The notes under the pieces are model-generated. The model saw only the letters and a list, made by a program, of their open reading frames with translations. It was not told where the DNA came from and ran no database searches. A stretch of DNA of 52,740 nucleotides from Jaapia argillacea MUCL 33604 (Eukaryota > Basidiomycota > Agaricomycetes > Jaapiales > Jaapiaceae): the NCBI GenBank assembly GCA_000697665.1, contig KL197738.1, positions 242,388 through 295,127 of the forward strand, in the 5' to 3' direction. Position numbers and translations under genes: made by a program. Shown piece after piece: positions 1 to 10,770 of this stretch (the stretch's first letter is position 1; each line of letters begins with the position of its first letter).

Positions 1-994
1 GATGCTACTGTAAATTGGCAAATAGTCCGTGTTCAAAGAGGATATAATTTATTTGGAGGCCAACTAATGTGATACGGCTCAACTGGCCAACAGGCTTATA
101 TAGCAGCCGTTATCCCAAGTCTTTAAGCTCTTGTAGTGCAGTGGTTGTATGTGTCATACTCTACACGCTGCTTTCCCCTGTGTCTAATGGTCTGGTGTTC
201 GAATCCCCTTGTGCACACAGTTCTTAACTTTTCTTTTTCCAATGTATTTCTCCATCATTTCCCATCAAAAACCCTTGATTTTCTCTTAGCCGTCTGATGG
301 AAGCTTGATTCTCGTTGTCAATGGACCCAAATCTCGAGCCTCGTCAAGCAAAATCGAGCGACCTAAAATCACGACCGATTTCGCTCGTTTTCGCTCACAC
401 GACTTTTGGCTGGGCGTCATCCACTGTACAGTAGAGTTTGCCGCCCGCCCTGGTCACTCGTCACTGCCGCCGGCTACGTGTCCACTTCCCCGCTGTCTGG
501 TGGGTCCTCTCTTCATTGCGAAGAATTGCTCTTAAGCTTACATAATCAAATACATACGACTTTCACCAGCACCAATCAGTGCCCAGGCTGTGCCAGCTGT
601 TGTCGCCGGAACCAAGTATCCAGAGACTAGTTGAACTCTTTTCAGAGGTGAGCATATGTTTATATACCACGGACAGTCCCCATGATTGAAAAGCTCTTCC
701 ATTAAAGTTTTGCACCCATTCAATGAACTGATCGGCGGCCGCTCGCTCGCTGTTAAGCAGTGCTTGGAAGCGCTGCCAATGCAATTATACCAGCCGAGTA
801 TTATCAGCGAGCTTTTGCCCTTTAAACTCTTCGTAACTCTTCCGGCCTTAACCTTCGATCGCTAAAACATTCAAACGCGAAATGTTTAAAGTTGCATCCC
901 CTGCTGACGAGCTTGGCCGTTGGTCATCACACCCCCTCCCTTCACTTCTGAGATCACCGCCAGGTCAGCGTCGTCAGACGTGCCGTCGTTGTGA
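1..994. other. Left-edge intergenic region
   Basis: I see no convincing gene before position 995. Short open frames occur on both strands, but none has splice-joined continuation or a recognisable motif. The stretch contains a tRNA-like relic near 128-215 and, from about 540, the start of the first 3.07-kb tandem repeat unit. The last 400 bases directly precede the DUF6533 gene and should hold its promoter; no specific element could be identified. Confidence 0.5.
128..215 (+). repeat. tRNA-like relic, possible SINE head
   Basis: Bases 134-144 fit the RNA polymerase III A box (TAGTGCAGTGG) and bases 197-207 fit the B box (GTTCGAATCCC), 52 bases apart. A T-run typical of a pol III stop follows at about 230. 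The flanking bases do not form a proper acceptor stem and the T stem is mismatched, so this is not a working tRNA gene. A tRNA-derived SINE head or a decayed tRNA are the likely explanations. Confidence 0.35.
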
Positions 995-3612
995 ATGACT
1001 CAGCAAACGATGGCGTTGGCCGCCCAATGTACATTAATGATCAATTATAGCTCTCGTAGGTGCTCTCCCCAACCGACGATCCTACCTAATCTTGATATCC
1101 CAATTATAGTATCTTCGATAACGTTCTTGGTCTGGGATATCCTGCTAACACTGGACGACGAGGTCGCCTACATCTGGCCGTCCGTTCCATCTCTTCAACC
1201 ATAACGGAATCAACGAACTGACTTCACCCCCCCAGCCAACACAAACGGTCACCGTCGAAATGGCTCTTCCTCTTCACTCGCTACTTCTCACTCGCATGCC
1301 AGGTGTCCGTCTCTCGCTTCCTCCCCCACGGCCTTGATTTTGACCGGCCCATTTCTTCTAATATTCCCAGAGTATCATACCTCAGATCTCTCGGCGTACT
1401 CGGGGCATCTCACCACTCCCACCGTTCATGTCTCTGGTGGCTGATCTTTCAATCCATATCGCTCCAAGCATTAGTGACGGCGGTCGAGCTCATCCTCTCG
1501 ATCAGAGGTCTGAAACCCCTTCCAACCGTTTCGCATCACCCGCTCACAATATTCCATTTGCACGTAGTTTACGCGCTCTATGCCGGTAGTCGGCATATCA
1601 GGATGCTCATCGTAGCTCTCTTCACTTTCGAGCTCACAATGGCTATACCCTGCTTATCGATCTCACTCTCCCGTGCACGATTTGCAAATGGATGTACGCT
1701 AATGGTAACAAAATCGACTACGGTATTCCTCGCCCTCTTATCGCAAGTTACCATCGACCCCCTCCTTTCTCTGCTCGTTCAACTGACCCATTCTTGGTGT
1801 CCCTAGAATGACATCCTTGATAAACCAATTAGTCCTCTTCGTCCTGGCTTTATACAAATCGGTCAAAGCCATTCGGATGACCCAAGGGAAGAGTAGAGTA
1901 GCGACTATCGTAGCTCGCGATAGCTTGTGGGTTTTCTTCCTCATCACTCGTATGTACCCGCCCTTTGGAAGTTTTCAGGTTCCGTCATCAACTGAGCTTC
2001 ACGCTAGTTATCCTAGTACTTGAAGGCTTGCTATACCAGTCTCTCGGACCTGTGATGCAGACCTGGATATTTACGTGAGCTTTCTCACCTTTTCGACTCC
2101 TTGCTCCCTAATCAATACCCACTGGCACATCCCTTCAGCTGGATGATGTCGATCTTCACATTCTCGGTAAGACCTCCAATCAAGCCCCTCCACCTCGCTG
2201 CGAACACATTCTCACTCAGTACGACACACAGAGCTGCCGACTCGTACTCAATATATGTCGCTTAGGGGCGAAAGAGTCGGAGGAGGATGAGGCGGTATTG
2301 ACGTCGAACTTGGAAGGCATATTGTTGGACGTGTTCGATTCATCACAGATGTCTATCGTTGATTTGAGGGCGTGCGATTCTAGGGGAAGAGCACGGTTGA
2401 GGGTTGGTGCTCACGTCGACGACACAAGTGTGATTAGCAAGGGTTGATGGGTTCTTTTGTATCACTTCACTTGGGATATTGGGGGCTCGCATGGCGTCCC
2501 CGAGGAGAGTTGCACACTGCGGGTTTGGTGTAACTACTTGTTTGGTACATGGAGGGCTCGCATTGAATGGTTATCGACGCTAACCTTGGCTTGGCTTTTC
2601 GTTCCGGGGAAAAGGACCAGTCAGTTCGCTTCGCCAAATATAATGGCTGGCTGGCCGGATGGATGTATCAGTGTGCTACAACGATTGGGCGTGTTCAAAT
2701 AAGGAGCGACGGATTCACTTTGCAGGGAGTGGGCTCATCGTCTTCGAGTGCGCCTCTCGGGCCTCCCAAAACCTGGAATGCTCTGGACACGAAGCCAACA
2801 TCAGTGGCATAGTTTATGGTGTTGGGGCGAAAGTTTCCGAGGAGCACAGGTGGACGACAGATTCGTAGAGCAGCGGGATGGATGGCGCCAGACGCCTCCC
2901 GAGGCGCTCCCGTGAAAGGTCCATAGCAAAACGCCTCCTTCACACTCGGAACTGAAAAGGGAAAACTCGCACCTCTGAGAGACGTGCCACGCTTAGAGCG
3001 AACGAGCAATGTTTCGGTATCGTAAATCACTGAGAGCTGCTATTCGCGTATTTATTGACAAGGAGGCGGTCCGTTGGATCCGTCGAGCGTGGTGAAGAAA
3101 TATCGTAGTGCCTAACATTCTGTCCGAGGATGAATGTCCATACATTGATTTGTGAGGACGGAGGGACTCGCTGGCTTGTGGTAGCTTTCATTGTCTGAAA
3201 GACAAACTCGCCCTCCCGAGAGCGTAGAGTACTAGCACTAGTATGTTCTCCCCTTCTCTCAAAGGAGTTTCTGGCCAACTTTGTTGGGGTTCGAACAGGA
3301 CCCGCACCGTGTGTTCACCGTGTTGGGACGAGCAACCTATGGCGCAGTCGCAAAGTACGAACCGTCAGTATGCCTCTCTACTTTTGCACTCGTGGTATAA
3401 TTTTTTGAAAGAGGATTAGGTCGGTATCCAGCCAGCGAAGGTAATCCAGGGAGTTCAGGTTGGTTGTATGCGCATTTCGAGGCTGGGAACAGTTCGCGAG
3501 GAGACGGGATAACAACTCGTACGGTGCAATGCACTGCTACTTGTCATTCAAGTCTCAAGGTTAGCTTCCAGGTGTCCACAACTCCCACGATCACATACTC
3601 CCAAATACTCAA
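540..3612. repeat. Tandem duplication unit A (about 3.07 kb)
   Basis: This segment is closely repeated in direct orientation at about 3613-6650. Matching landmarks keep a near-constant offset: 560 against 3633 (3073), gene start 995 against 4063 (3068), gene stop 2447 against 5524 (3077). The unit carries one DUF6533 gene plus about 1.1 kb of downstream DNA. Differences are point changes and small indels, concentrated in introns and flanks. An AAGCTTA-like motif lies near both left ends. Confidence 0.85.
995..2447 (+). CDS. DUF6533 multi-pass membrane protein, copy A
   Basis: Multi-exon gene of the basidiomycete DUF6533 family, predicted multi-pass membrane proteins of unknown function. The start is ATG 995, just after an in-frame TGA. 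Readable exons are 995-1055, 1110-1179, 1236-1304, 1371-1507, from 1568, about 1807-1949, 2008-2074, 2139-2166 and 2232-2447. Exons 1-3 give the DUF6533 core (SSITFLVWDILLTLDDE, then SPSKWLFLFTRYFSLACQ). Later exons give hydrophobic helices (SISLQALVTAVELILSIR, VYALYAG, INQLVLFVLALYKSV, LILVLEGLLYQ) and an acidic cytosolic tail ending VISKG. The join between the exon starting at 1568 and the one near 1807 could not be made with canonical sites in one frame. Copy B has the same problem, so either an unusual junction exists or my model is wrong there. The neighbour is its tandem duplicate. Confidence 0.75.
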
Positions 3613-4062
3613 GCTTAATCCAATACGTACGACTTTCACCAGCACCAAACGGTGCCCAGGCTGTGCCAGCTGTTGTGGCTGGAACCAAGTACCCAGAGAC
3701 TAGTTGAACTCTTTTGAGAGGTGAACATATGTTTATATACCATGGACAGTCCTCATGATTGAGAAGCTCATCCGTTAAAGTTTTGCACCCATTCAATGAA
3801 TTGATCGGGCCCCGATCGCTCGCTGTTAGGCAGAACTTGGAAGCGCTGCCAGTGCAATCATTTTCCATATGAGCGGCCTTTTTGCCCTCTCAACCCTGTC
3901 GTAAATCTTCTGGCCTAGACCAAGGACTGTCGACGACTAAACCATTCAAACGCGAAATGTTTAAAGTTGCAGCCCTTGCTGACGACCTTCGCCGTTTGTC
4001 ATCTCATCCTCCTTTCACCTCTGGGATCACCGTCAGGTTGGCGTCGCCAGACGTCGTTGTGA
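2448..4062. other. Intergenic DNA between the duplicated DUF6533 genes
   Basis: About 1.1 kb belongs to the 3' part of unit A and reappears at 5525-6600; the rest is the upstream part of unit B. Minus-strand open frames near 2695-3278 have diverged counterparts in the second copy with frame-breaking indels, which argues against coding. No RNA gene was identified. Confidence 0.5.
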
Positions 4063-6650
4063 ATGACTCATCAAATAACGGCGACCGCTGCCCACTGTAC
4101 ATTAATGATCAATTATAGCTCTCGTAGGTTCTCTCTCCAACCGGTGATCCTGCCTAATTCTGATATTCCAATCCCAGTGTCTTCGATAACGTTCTTGGTC
4201 TGGGATATCCTGCTAACATTCGACGAGGAGGTCGCCTATATCTGGCCGTCCGTTCCAATTCTTCAGTCATAACCGAATGGACCAACTGACTTCACCCCCC
4301 AGCCAACCCCAATGGTCACCGTCGAAATGGCTCTTCCTCTTTACTCGGTACTTCTCACTCGCATGCCAGATGTCGGTCTCTCACTTCCACCCTCGCGGCC
4401 TTGATTTTGACCGGCTCATTTCTTTTGATGTCCTCAGAGTATTATACCTGAGGTCTCTCGGCGTATTCGGGACATCTCATCACTCCCACCATTCATGTCT
4501 CTGGTGGCTGGTCTTCCAATCGATATCGCTCCAAGCATTGATGACAGCCATCGAGCTCATCCTCTCGATCAGAGGTATAAACCCCCCTCCAACCGTTTCC
4601 TATCACCCGCTCACGGTACTCAATACCTCCACAGTTTACGCGCTATACGCCGGTAGTCGACATATTAGGATGTTCATCGTAGCTCTCTTCACTTTCGAGT
4701 TCATCATGGTCATACCCTGCTTATCAATCTCGCTCTCCCGAACACGGTTTGCAGCTGGTTGTACACCGATAGCAACAAAATCGAGTATGGTATTCCTCGC
4801 CATCTTAGCGCAAGTTACCATTGACCCCCTCCTTTCTCTGCTCGTTCAACTGACCGATTCTTGGCGTCCCTAGGATGACATCCTTGATAAACCAATTAGT
4901 CCTCTTCGTCTTGGCGTTATACAAATCGGTCAAAGCGATTCGGATGACGCAAGGGAAGAGTAGAGTAGCGACTATCGTGGCTCGCGATAGCTTGTGGGTT
5001 TTCTTCCTCATCACTCGTATGTACCCGCCCTTTGGATGATTTCAGGTTCCGTCATCAACTGAGATTCACCCTAGTTATCCTAGTACTTGAAGGCATGCTA
5101 TACCAGTTTCTCGGACCTGTGATGCAGACCTGGATGTTTACGTGAGTTATCTCACCTTTTCAACTCTTTACTCTCTGATCAATATTCACTTGGGCATCCA
5201 TTTAGCTGGGTGATGTCGATCTTCACATTCTCGGTAAGACCTCCCACCAGGCCCCTCCACCTCACCGGGAACACATTCTCACTCGGGTGCGATGCACAGA
5301 GCTGCCGACTCGTACTCAATATATGTCGCTTAGGAGCGGCGAGAGAATCGTCTGATGATGAGGTGGTGTTGACGTCGAACTTGGAAGGCATCTTGTTGGA
5401 CGTATTCGATTCACCGCAGATATCTACGGTTGACTTGACTCGGAGGGCGTGCGATTCTGGGGGAAGAACACGGTTGAGGGTTGCTGCTCACGTCGACGAC
5501 ACAAGTGTGATTAGCAAGGGTTGATGGGTCCCTTTGGATCACTTCACCCCTTGAGATGTTGGGGAACGCGCGCATGACGTCCCCTTAAGGAGAGTTACTC
5601 AGTTCGTGTTTAGTGTAACTACTTATTTGGTGAATGGAGGGTTCGCGTTGTATGGTTATCGACCCTCTCCTAGGCTTGGCTTTTCGTTGAATGGCAAAGG
5701 TCCCATAAGTTCGCTCCACGAAATATTTTGGATGGCTGGGCTGATGTGATAGGATGCTACGACCATCGGGCATGTACGAATAAGTAGCGACAGATTCATT
5801 TTGTAGGAGGTCGGACTCATCATCTTTAAGCGCACCTGTCGGGCCTCCCATAAATTAAGCTACTCTGAATGCAAATGTCAACATCCGTCGAATCGTTTAT
5901 GGTATTGAGGCGAAATTGTCCGAGGACCACAGAGGTGGACGACATATTCGCAGAGCAGCGGGATGAATGATGTCAGGCGCTGGCCGAGACGCCACGGGAA
6001 AGGCTAATGGCAAACGCCTCCTTCCCACTCGGAACTGATAAGGGAAAAGTGGCCCCTCTGAGAGATGGGCCACACTCCGTGAGCCAGCAATATTTCGGTA
6101 TCGTAGATCGCTGAGATCTGATACTCGTGTATTTATTGACGAAGGAGTGGTCCGCTGGATCCGTCGAGTGTGGTGAAGAGATTTCGTAGTGTCTGTCCGA
6201 CGATGAATATCCATACATTGGTTTGTGAGATTGGAGATTTCGTTGTCTGAATGACAAACTCGCCCTCCCGAGAGCGTGAAGTACTAGCACCAGTATGTTC
6301 TACCCTTCTCTCAAAGGAGTTTATTGTCAACTTTTTTCGGGTTCGTCCAGGTCCCGTACCGTGTGTTCGGGTTAGGACGAGCAACCTATGGCGCAGTCGC
6401 AAGGTACGACCCGTCAGTATTCTGAGCCTCTCGACTTTTTGAAGGATCGCACTCGTGGTATAATTTCTTGAAACAGGATCAGGTCAGGGTCCGGCCAGCG
6501 AAGATAGACCAAGGAGTTCAGGTTGGTTGTATGCACATTTCGAGGTGTAACAGTTCGCGTGAGACGGAAGAATAACAAGACGTACGGTGCAATGCGCTGC
6601 TACTTAAGCTTGTCATTCGAGCCCCAACTTGAAGGTTAGCTTCCGAGGGT
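3613..6650. repeat. Tandem duplication unit B
   Basis: Second copy of the 3.07-kb unit. The junction lies near 3600-3630, where sequence matching the end of unit B (about 6610-6665) passes directly into sequence matching the start of unit A (about 540-560). This is the structure of a simple head-to-tail duplication. Confidence 0.85.
4063..5524 (+). CDS. DUF6533 multi-pass membrane protein, copy B
   Basis: Tandem paralogue of the gene at 995-2447 with the same exon layout: 4063-4123, 4178-4247, 4303-4371, 4438-4574, from 4635, about 4874-5016, 5075-5141, 5206-5233 and 5300-5524. The DUF6533 core (SSITFLVWDILLTFDEE, YIWPQPQWSPSKW) and later helices are kept. The last intron is 66 nt here against 65 nt in copy A, so it is length-variable and not coding. 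The acidic tail differs by substitutions and one in-frame insertion near 5430. The same unresolved exon join occurs between about 4800 and 4874. Open frames are retained in both copies, so both may be functional. Confidence 0.75.
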
Positions 6651-7607
6651 CCCACGATCACATACTCCCAGATATGGGTGATCAACGCCGGTCCACAACG
6701 AAACGTTTCCATAACTCTCCAGTCGGAACTCTGCTTTCGTTTGTTCTTTTGTTGGTTGATCAGCTGCGATGGTGCCGGTGGATATTGGCCACTTTTAGGA
6801 ACCCCAACGACGAATAGAAGGACACCGGAGTAGGAACAGGCCGTGCTAACAGCGAGGAATACGGAGGAATCGAAGAGGTCTGTGATTCATTGGGGTTGCA
6901 CTTTGAATCAAACATTGAACGTGATTATTACTGCACAGTGTGTTCTCCGCCACTGCCCCGCGTTACGTCCATTGCCCAGTGGAGACACCCTGATCTGATT
7001 TCGGAGGTATATGTGGGCGTTGCATTCACCGGTGCAGTACAGTCAGTCGCTCTCCTTTCTTTACCGCGCCTTGTCATGGTATTAACATCGGGATACTCTC
7101 CTCATCTCCGCTTCTGACACAGGTCGCGACTAGAATGGCTATCTATAACCGCGATACGATAATGTCCAGCAGTGCCACGGTCCTATCTTAAATCCACAAG
7201 CGCCCAGGAAGCATACACGGCCACTAGCGTCCCTGACATGTGAAATCGTGGGTGGACCAGATTTTCTCTGGTCTTGTCCTACTTGGATCACTCCCTCTGC
7301 CACTCCAACTTAGCTGCGTCCAGTCCTTGTTCCCGTGCACTGGTTCAAGTGTCATTCCTTGTCATCCTATTGGTCCACTTCGCACCCATTTATCCCCCAA
7401 TGGATCCTACTTACTATCCTCAGCCAATATTGGCGGGGCCACACAGCATTCTTGGATGCCATCGAGCACGGAGAATGATTAACGCCGAGAGCTTGTAAGC
7501 CACCATCTTCAGCGCCTGTTGGCCAATATATATGCTCGCCTTTAAAGGTGCTCAGAGGTGAGATATCTGCTTATCATTTCCGCCCCCCTCCATCTAATCC
7601 ATTAACA
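5525..7607. other. Intergenic region before the DUF2235 gene
   Basis: Bases to about 6650 are the downstream part of unit B. From 6650 to 7607 the sequence is unique in the window, with only short frames on both strands and no family match. A pyrimidine-rich leader (about 7585-7600) and CATTAACAATG at 7600-7610 mark the start of the next gene. Confidence 0.5.
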
Positions 7608-10178
7608 ATGTCTCAACCAGTCGTCTCAAGTAGAAAACGAATCTTGGTGTTTTGCGATGGTACTAGTGCTGATGGTCGTAGAGGGATGACGCTTGGTGGT
7701 GAGCTATCTTCGTCTTATCATTAACGTCCCTCTCCAACTAAGTTATGTGGCGTAGCTGGACTGACAGGCGACGGTGTCACGAACGTCATCCGACTGGGTA
7801 AGTCCTTCAACCGCCACCTGTTAAACCAGTCATCAATGCCCACATCCCATTAGCTCGAGCCGTAAACATGATGGGAAAGGACAAGGCTAGGTACAACTAA
7901 GCGTTCACGTACGATTGTCTTGTGGAGACTGACTATTTTGATATTAGTGGCCAAGCAATCCATCAAATCGTATCATACAATATCGGAGTGGGAGCTCAAT
8001 CTGGGTTCGATGGAGAGTATAATGTGGGAGACGCCGATGAACGTGCGTCTCCGCATCCTCCTCCTCTCCTCCTCCACATTCTAACATCCTCTCCCTATGT
8101 AACAGTCGCGATAGGCTTGGAAGTCGGTGAGTAACCCTACCTGCCCCAGCCCGACGCTCAAAGTTAACTTGAAAATCAGCCAGCAAGATTCGAGATGCAT
8201 ATGGTTTCATAGCCGATAACTACGTCGAAGGCGACGAGATCTTCTTGTTTGGTTGGTCAAGAGGCGCATATACCGTGCGAAAAGTAGCGGGGCTCATCGT
8301 ACGTTCCCTTTCCCCTTATTGTCCCTTCCGTCGAAGCGTTCTGACTTTGGGGGTAAGTATCGGATGGGTCTCCTTTCCAAGGAATACATGGGTCTCTTCC
8401 CTCAATATTGGGCTGCTCTTAATAATCCTGATTTGCCATGGGCCGTCGTACCGCCCATGCCGGAAAAACCAGTTCCTATCGAGTGAGTCTTCGCCCTCGA
8501 CTACAAAAATTCCAATATCGTTCCATGGCCGTTAACTCGCGTTCTCGTTCAACTTTAGATGCGTCGGCGTATTCGATACAGTGGGCGAAATTGATCTTTT
8601 GGACCCCGTCATCGACGCTCTAGGAATCAAAGATAACCTCCTCCCACCAAACATCAAACATGCCTTGCACGCTCTTGCTTTCCACGAGAATCGAGACAAG
8701 TTTATGGCTACGCTTTGGCAGAAGGATAGACAGGAACCAAAGGATCCTGTCTTGAAAGCTGTGCGTCCCTTTTCGTTTGCTTCTTCGCTTATTGTCCGCT
8801 GACAGAGGTTCTCGCGTTAGATCTGGAAGACACAGGTGTTGAAACAAGTAAGTGTTAGATTTGGTGGGTGGTGATGGGCGATGTTCTGATTTTTCTTTCT
8901 TTGGCAAGGTTTGGTTCGCTGGGGATCATACGGATGTTGGAGGTGGTTATATCAACCACGAACGAGCCGATATCGTTCTATACTGGATGGCGGTTCGTCT
9001 CCCTCCCTTCCTCCCACCACGAAAACGCAGGCTAACTCTTTTCACAGGGAGAAATCGATAAACTCGTCGACCTAGACCACGATTTCTTAAAGCGAGCAGG
9101 GATGCGCGAACCTTCCGAAGCCTGGGGTATGTACCCGCCCACCAACGCACTCCTCACCTACGAAGGTGTCGGTAGTATCTTGGATAAGAGGCTTGGGTTA
9201 ATGGATCCCGATGATTTGTTCCATGAGAGCACGTTGTTATGGGCCCCTCCGGCTCGTCCGGATCCGTTTAGTATGCTTGGTTTGAAGGATTTGCAGCAGC
9301 GGTTTGGGGATGGGTGGAGGCCGGTTGCTGCGCCTATGAACGCGTTTGAGAGTGAGAGGAGAGTGGGGTGGGGGAAAACTGTATGTCTTTTTTTCTTTCT
9401 CCCGATGTCGTCCGAGGGTTGGGTCTGATTTACCTTCTGCGGTTTAGGATGGACTTATTCCGACTTTTGAGACGGGAGTGACGTTTGCGCTTGTGTTGAA
9501 TGCCCTCAAGAATAACCGAATGCCTGCTTCCAAAGGGGATGTTCTGCTCGTTCCTCCTTACGAGCCCAACGCGAGGTATACGAAAGTGACGATTGCGTGG
9601 AGGTCTTATCTCCTCGAAGAGAGGGGTGAATATTATGTCTTAATCGTCAAGAACAAGTCCAAAGGTGCGTTTGACTCCCCCACCCCCCCTTTCGAAGCAT
9701 GAAGTATTGGTGCTGATGGACATTGGGGTAGGCGATGCCGATGTTGTTTTCTTCATTCAAGCCGAGTGGTATGGACCTGATCGAGGTATCTCGAGACATA
9801 TCAACAAGATTGCTCGATTGGTAAAAGGTCTGCACGTTTTTCCCATTTCGTGATATTTCCCTTGACTCATGGGAGCTGCTATCTAGGGAACTACGAGTTT
9901 ACCGTCGATACTCGTTGTCAGTATGGGCAGGATGCGGAGGGTATGAGACGATTCGTAGTTTATCATGATAAAACTCGGACTCCAGGCCAGGTCAGCTTTT
10001 CCATCCGCCATACCACTCGTCTCATACACTGACACCACCCCCTCCCCCTCGCTTATAGCTAAACTTCGTGGACTACAATGACGAAGTCGACGAGGTTAAT
10101 AACGCGCTTGGCGTCTTAGGAAAGGGCATAATCGGGATCGGTCAAAACTTGCTCGACGAGCCTCTCTCCGATTATTAG
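7608..10178 (+). CDS. DUF2235 alpha/beta-hydrolase (Tle1-like catalytic domain)
   Basis: Fifteen-exon gene of the DUF2235 family (PF09994), which shares an alpha/beta-hydrolase fold with bacterial Tle1 phospholipases; fungal substrates are unknown. The start is ATG 7608. Exon 1 reads KRILVFCDGTSADG, the family's opening strand and aspartate. Exon 6 carries the nucleophile elbow GWSRGAYTVRK, where Ser is the predicted nucleophile. Exon 8 has VGVFDTVGEI with the predicted acidic residue, and exon 10 has WFAGDHTDVGGGY with the predicted His. Exon 5 (8106-8126) is only 21 nt. All introns are short with canonical borders, including a strong GTAAGT donor after the QVLKQ codons near 8850. The C-terminal exons (9451-10178) follow the catalytic domain and end LSDY. 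No signal peptide is visible. All expected catalytic motifs are present. Confidence 0.9.
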
Positions 10179-10770
10179 AGTGACTTCCCCCTTTTCCCTC
10201 GCCGTGGTTGATTGATTGGAGTGTAGTATTGTATCGTCCTTCGTGTCGTTGGGTTGTTGCACGGTCGGGTATAGTTGTACTGTAATTTTTCTCTGCCTAT
10301 ATATACATCGGACAGATTGTTGTAATGTGATAATCCCATGCTTGTCTCAACGTCTTGCTTTATCTGGCGACGAAGTCGACGGGCTCGTTATTTTCGAATC
10401 CAAGTCTTTTACCTCCAGGAGATGGGGAAGCAGAACATGGCCATCTGTCGCATCTGGAATGGTGAGAATTCAAGCGCCTGCAACGGAGGATTCAAAGACA
10501 AAGTCGAAGAATTGAAGTAAGGGGTGGCGAAGAGGGAATTGTGACCCACTGCACCATTGCTCACAAGCTGAAAGAGGACGGAGACGCAAGGTAGTCGACA
10601 CGAGAAGCAATGTTAAATTGATTAGAGAGACGAAGGTGCGAAGTGATAAACGGCGCGAAAAGCGGTGCCGTCCATTACAGCCTAGGGAAACAGACCGGGG
10701 AAAGGCGTAGAGCAAAATGAGGACACCGACTGAACGACCAAGGGAACATACAAGTGGGAACGACGAGGAG
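10179..10770. other. 3' flank of the DUF2235 gene and left duplication breakpoint
   Basis: Short space between the DUF2235 stop and the minus-strand gene that ends at 10771. From about 10249 the sequence recurs at about 15341 (the shared start includes GGGTTGTTGCA, then GGTCGGGTATAGTTGT). The left end of the 5.1-kb duplication therefore lies about 70 bases after the DUF2235 stop. Confidence 0.6.

Noticed and set aside
3290-3360. tRNA-like sequence (GGTTCGAA and TGGCGCAGTCG) in unit A, repeated at about 6345-6405
   Set aside because: The box-like words are in the wrong order and on inconsistent strands for a tRNA, and the second copy has lost the TTCGAA word.
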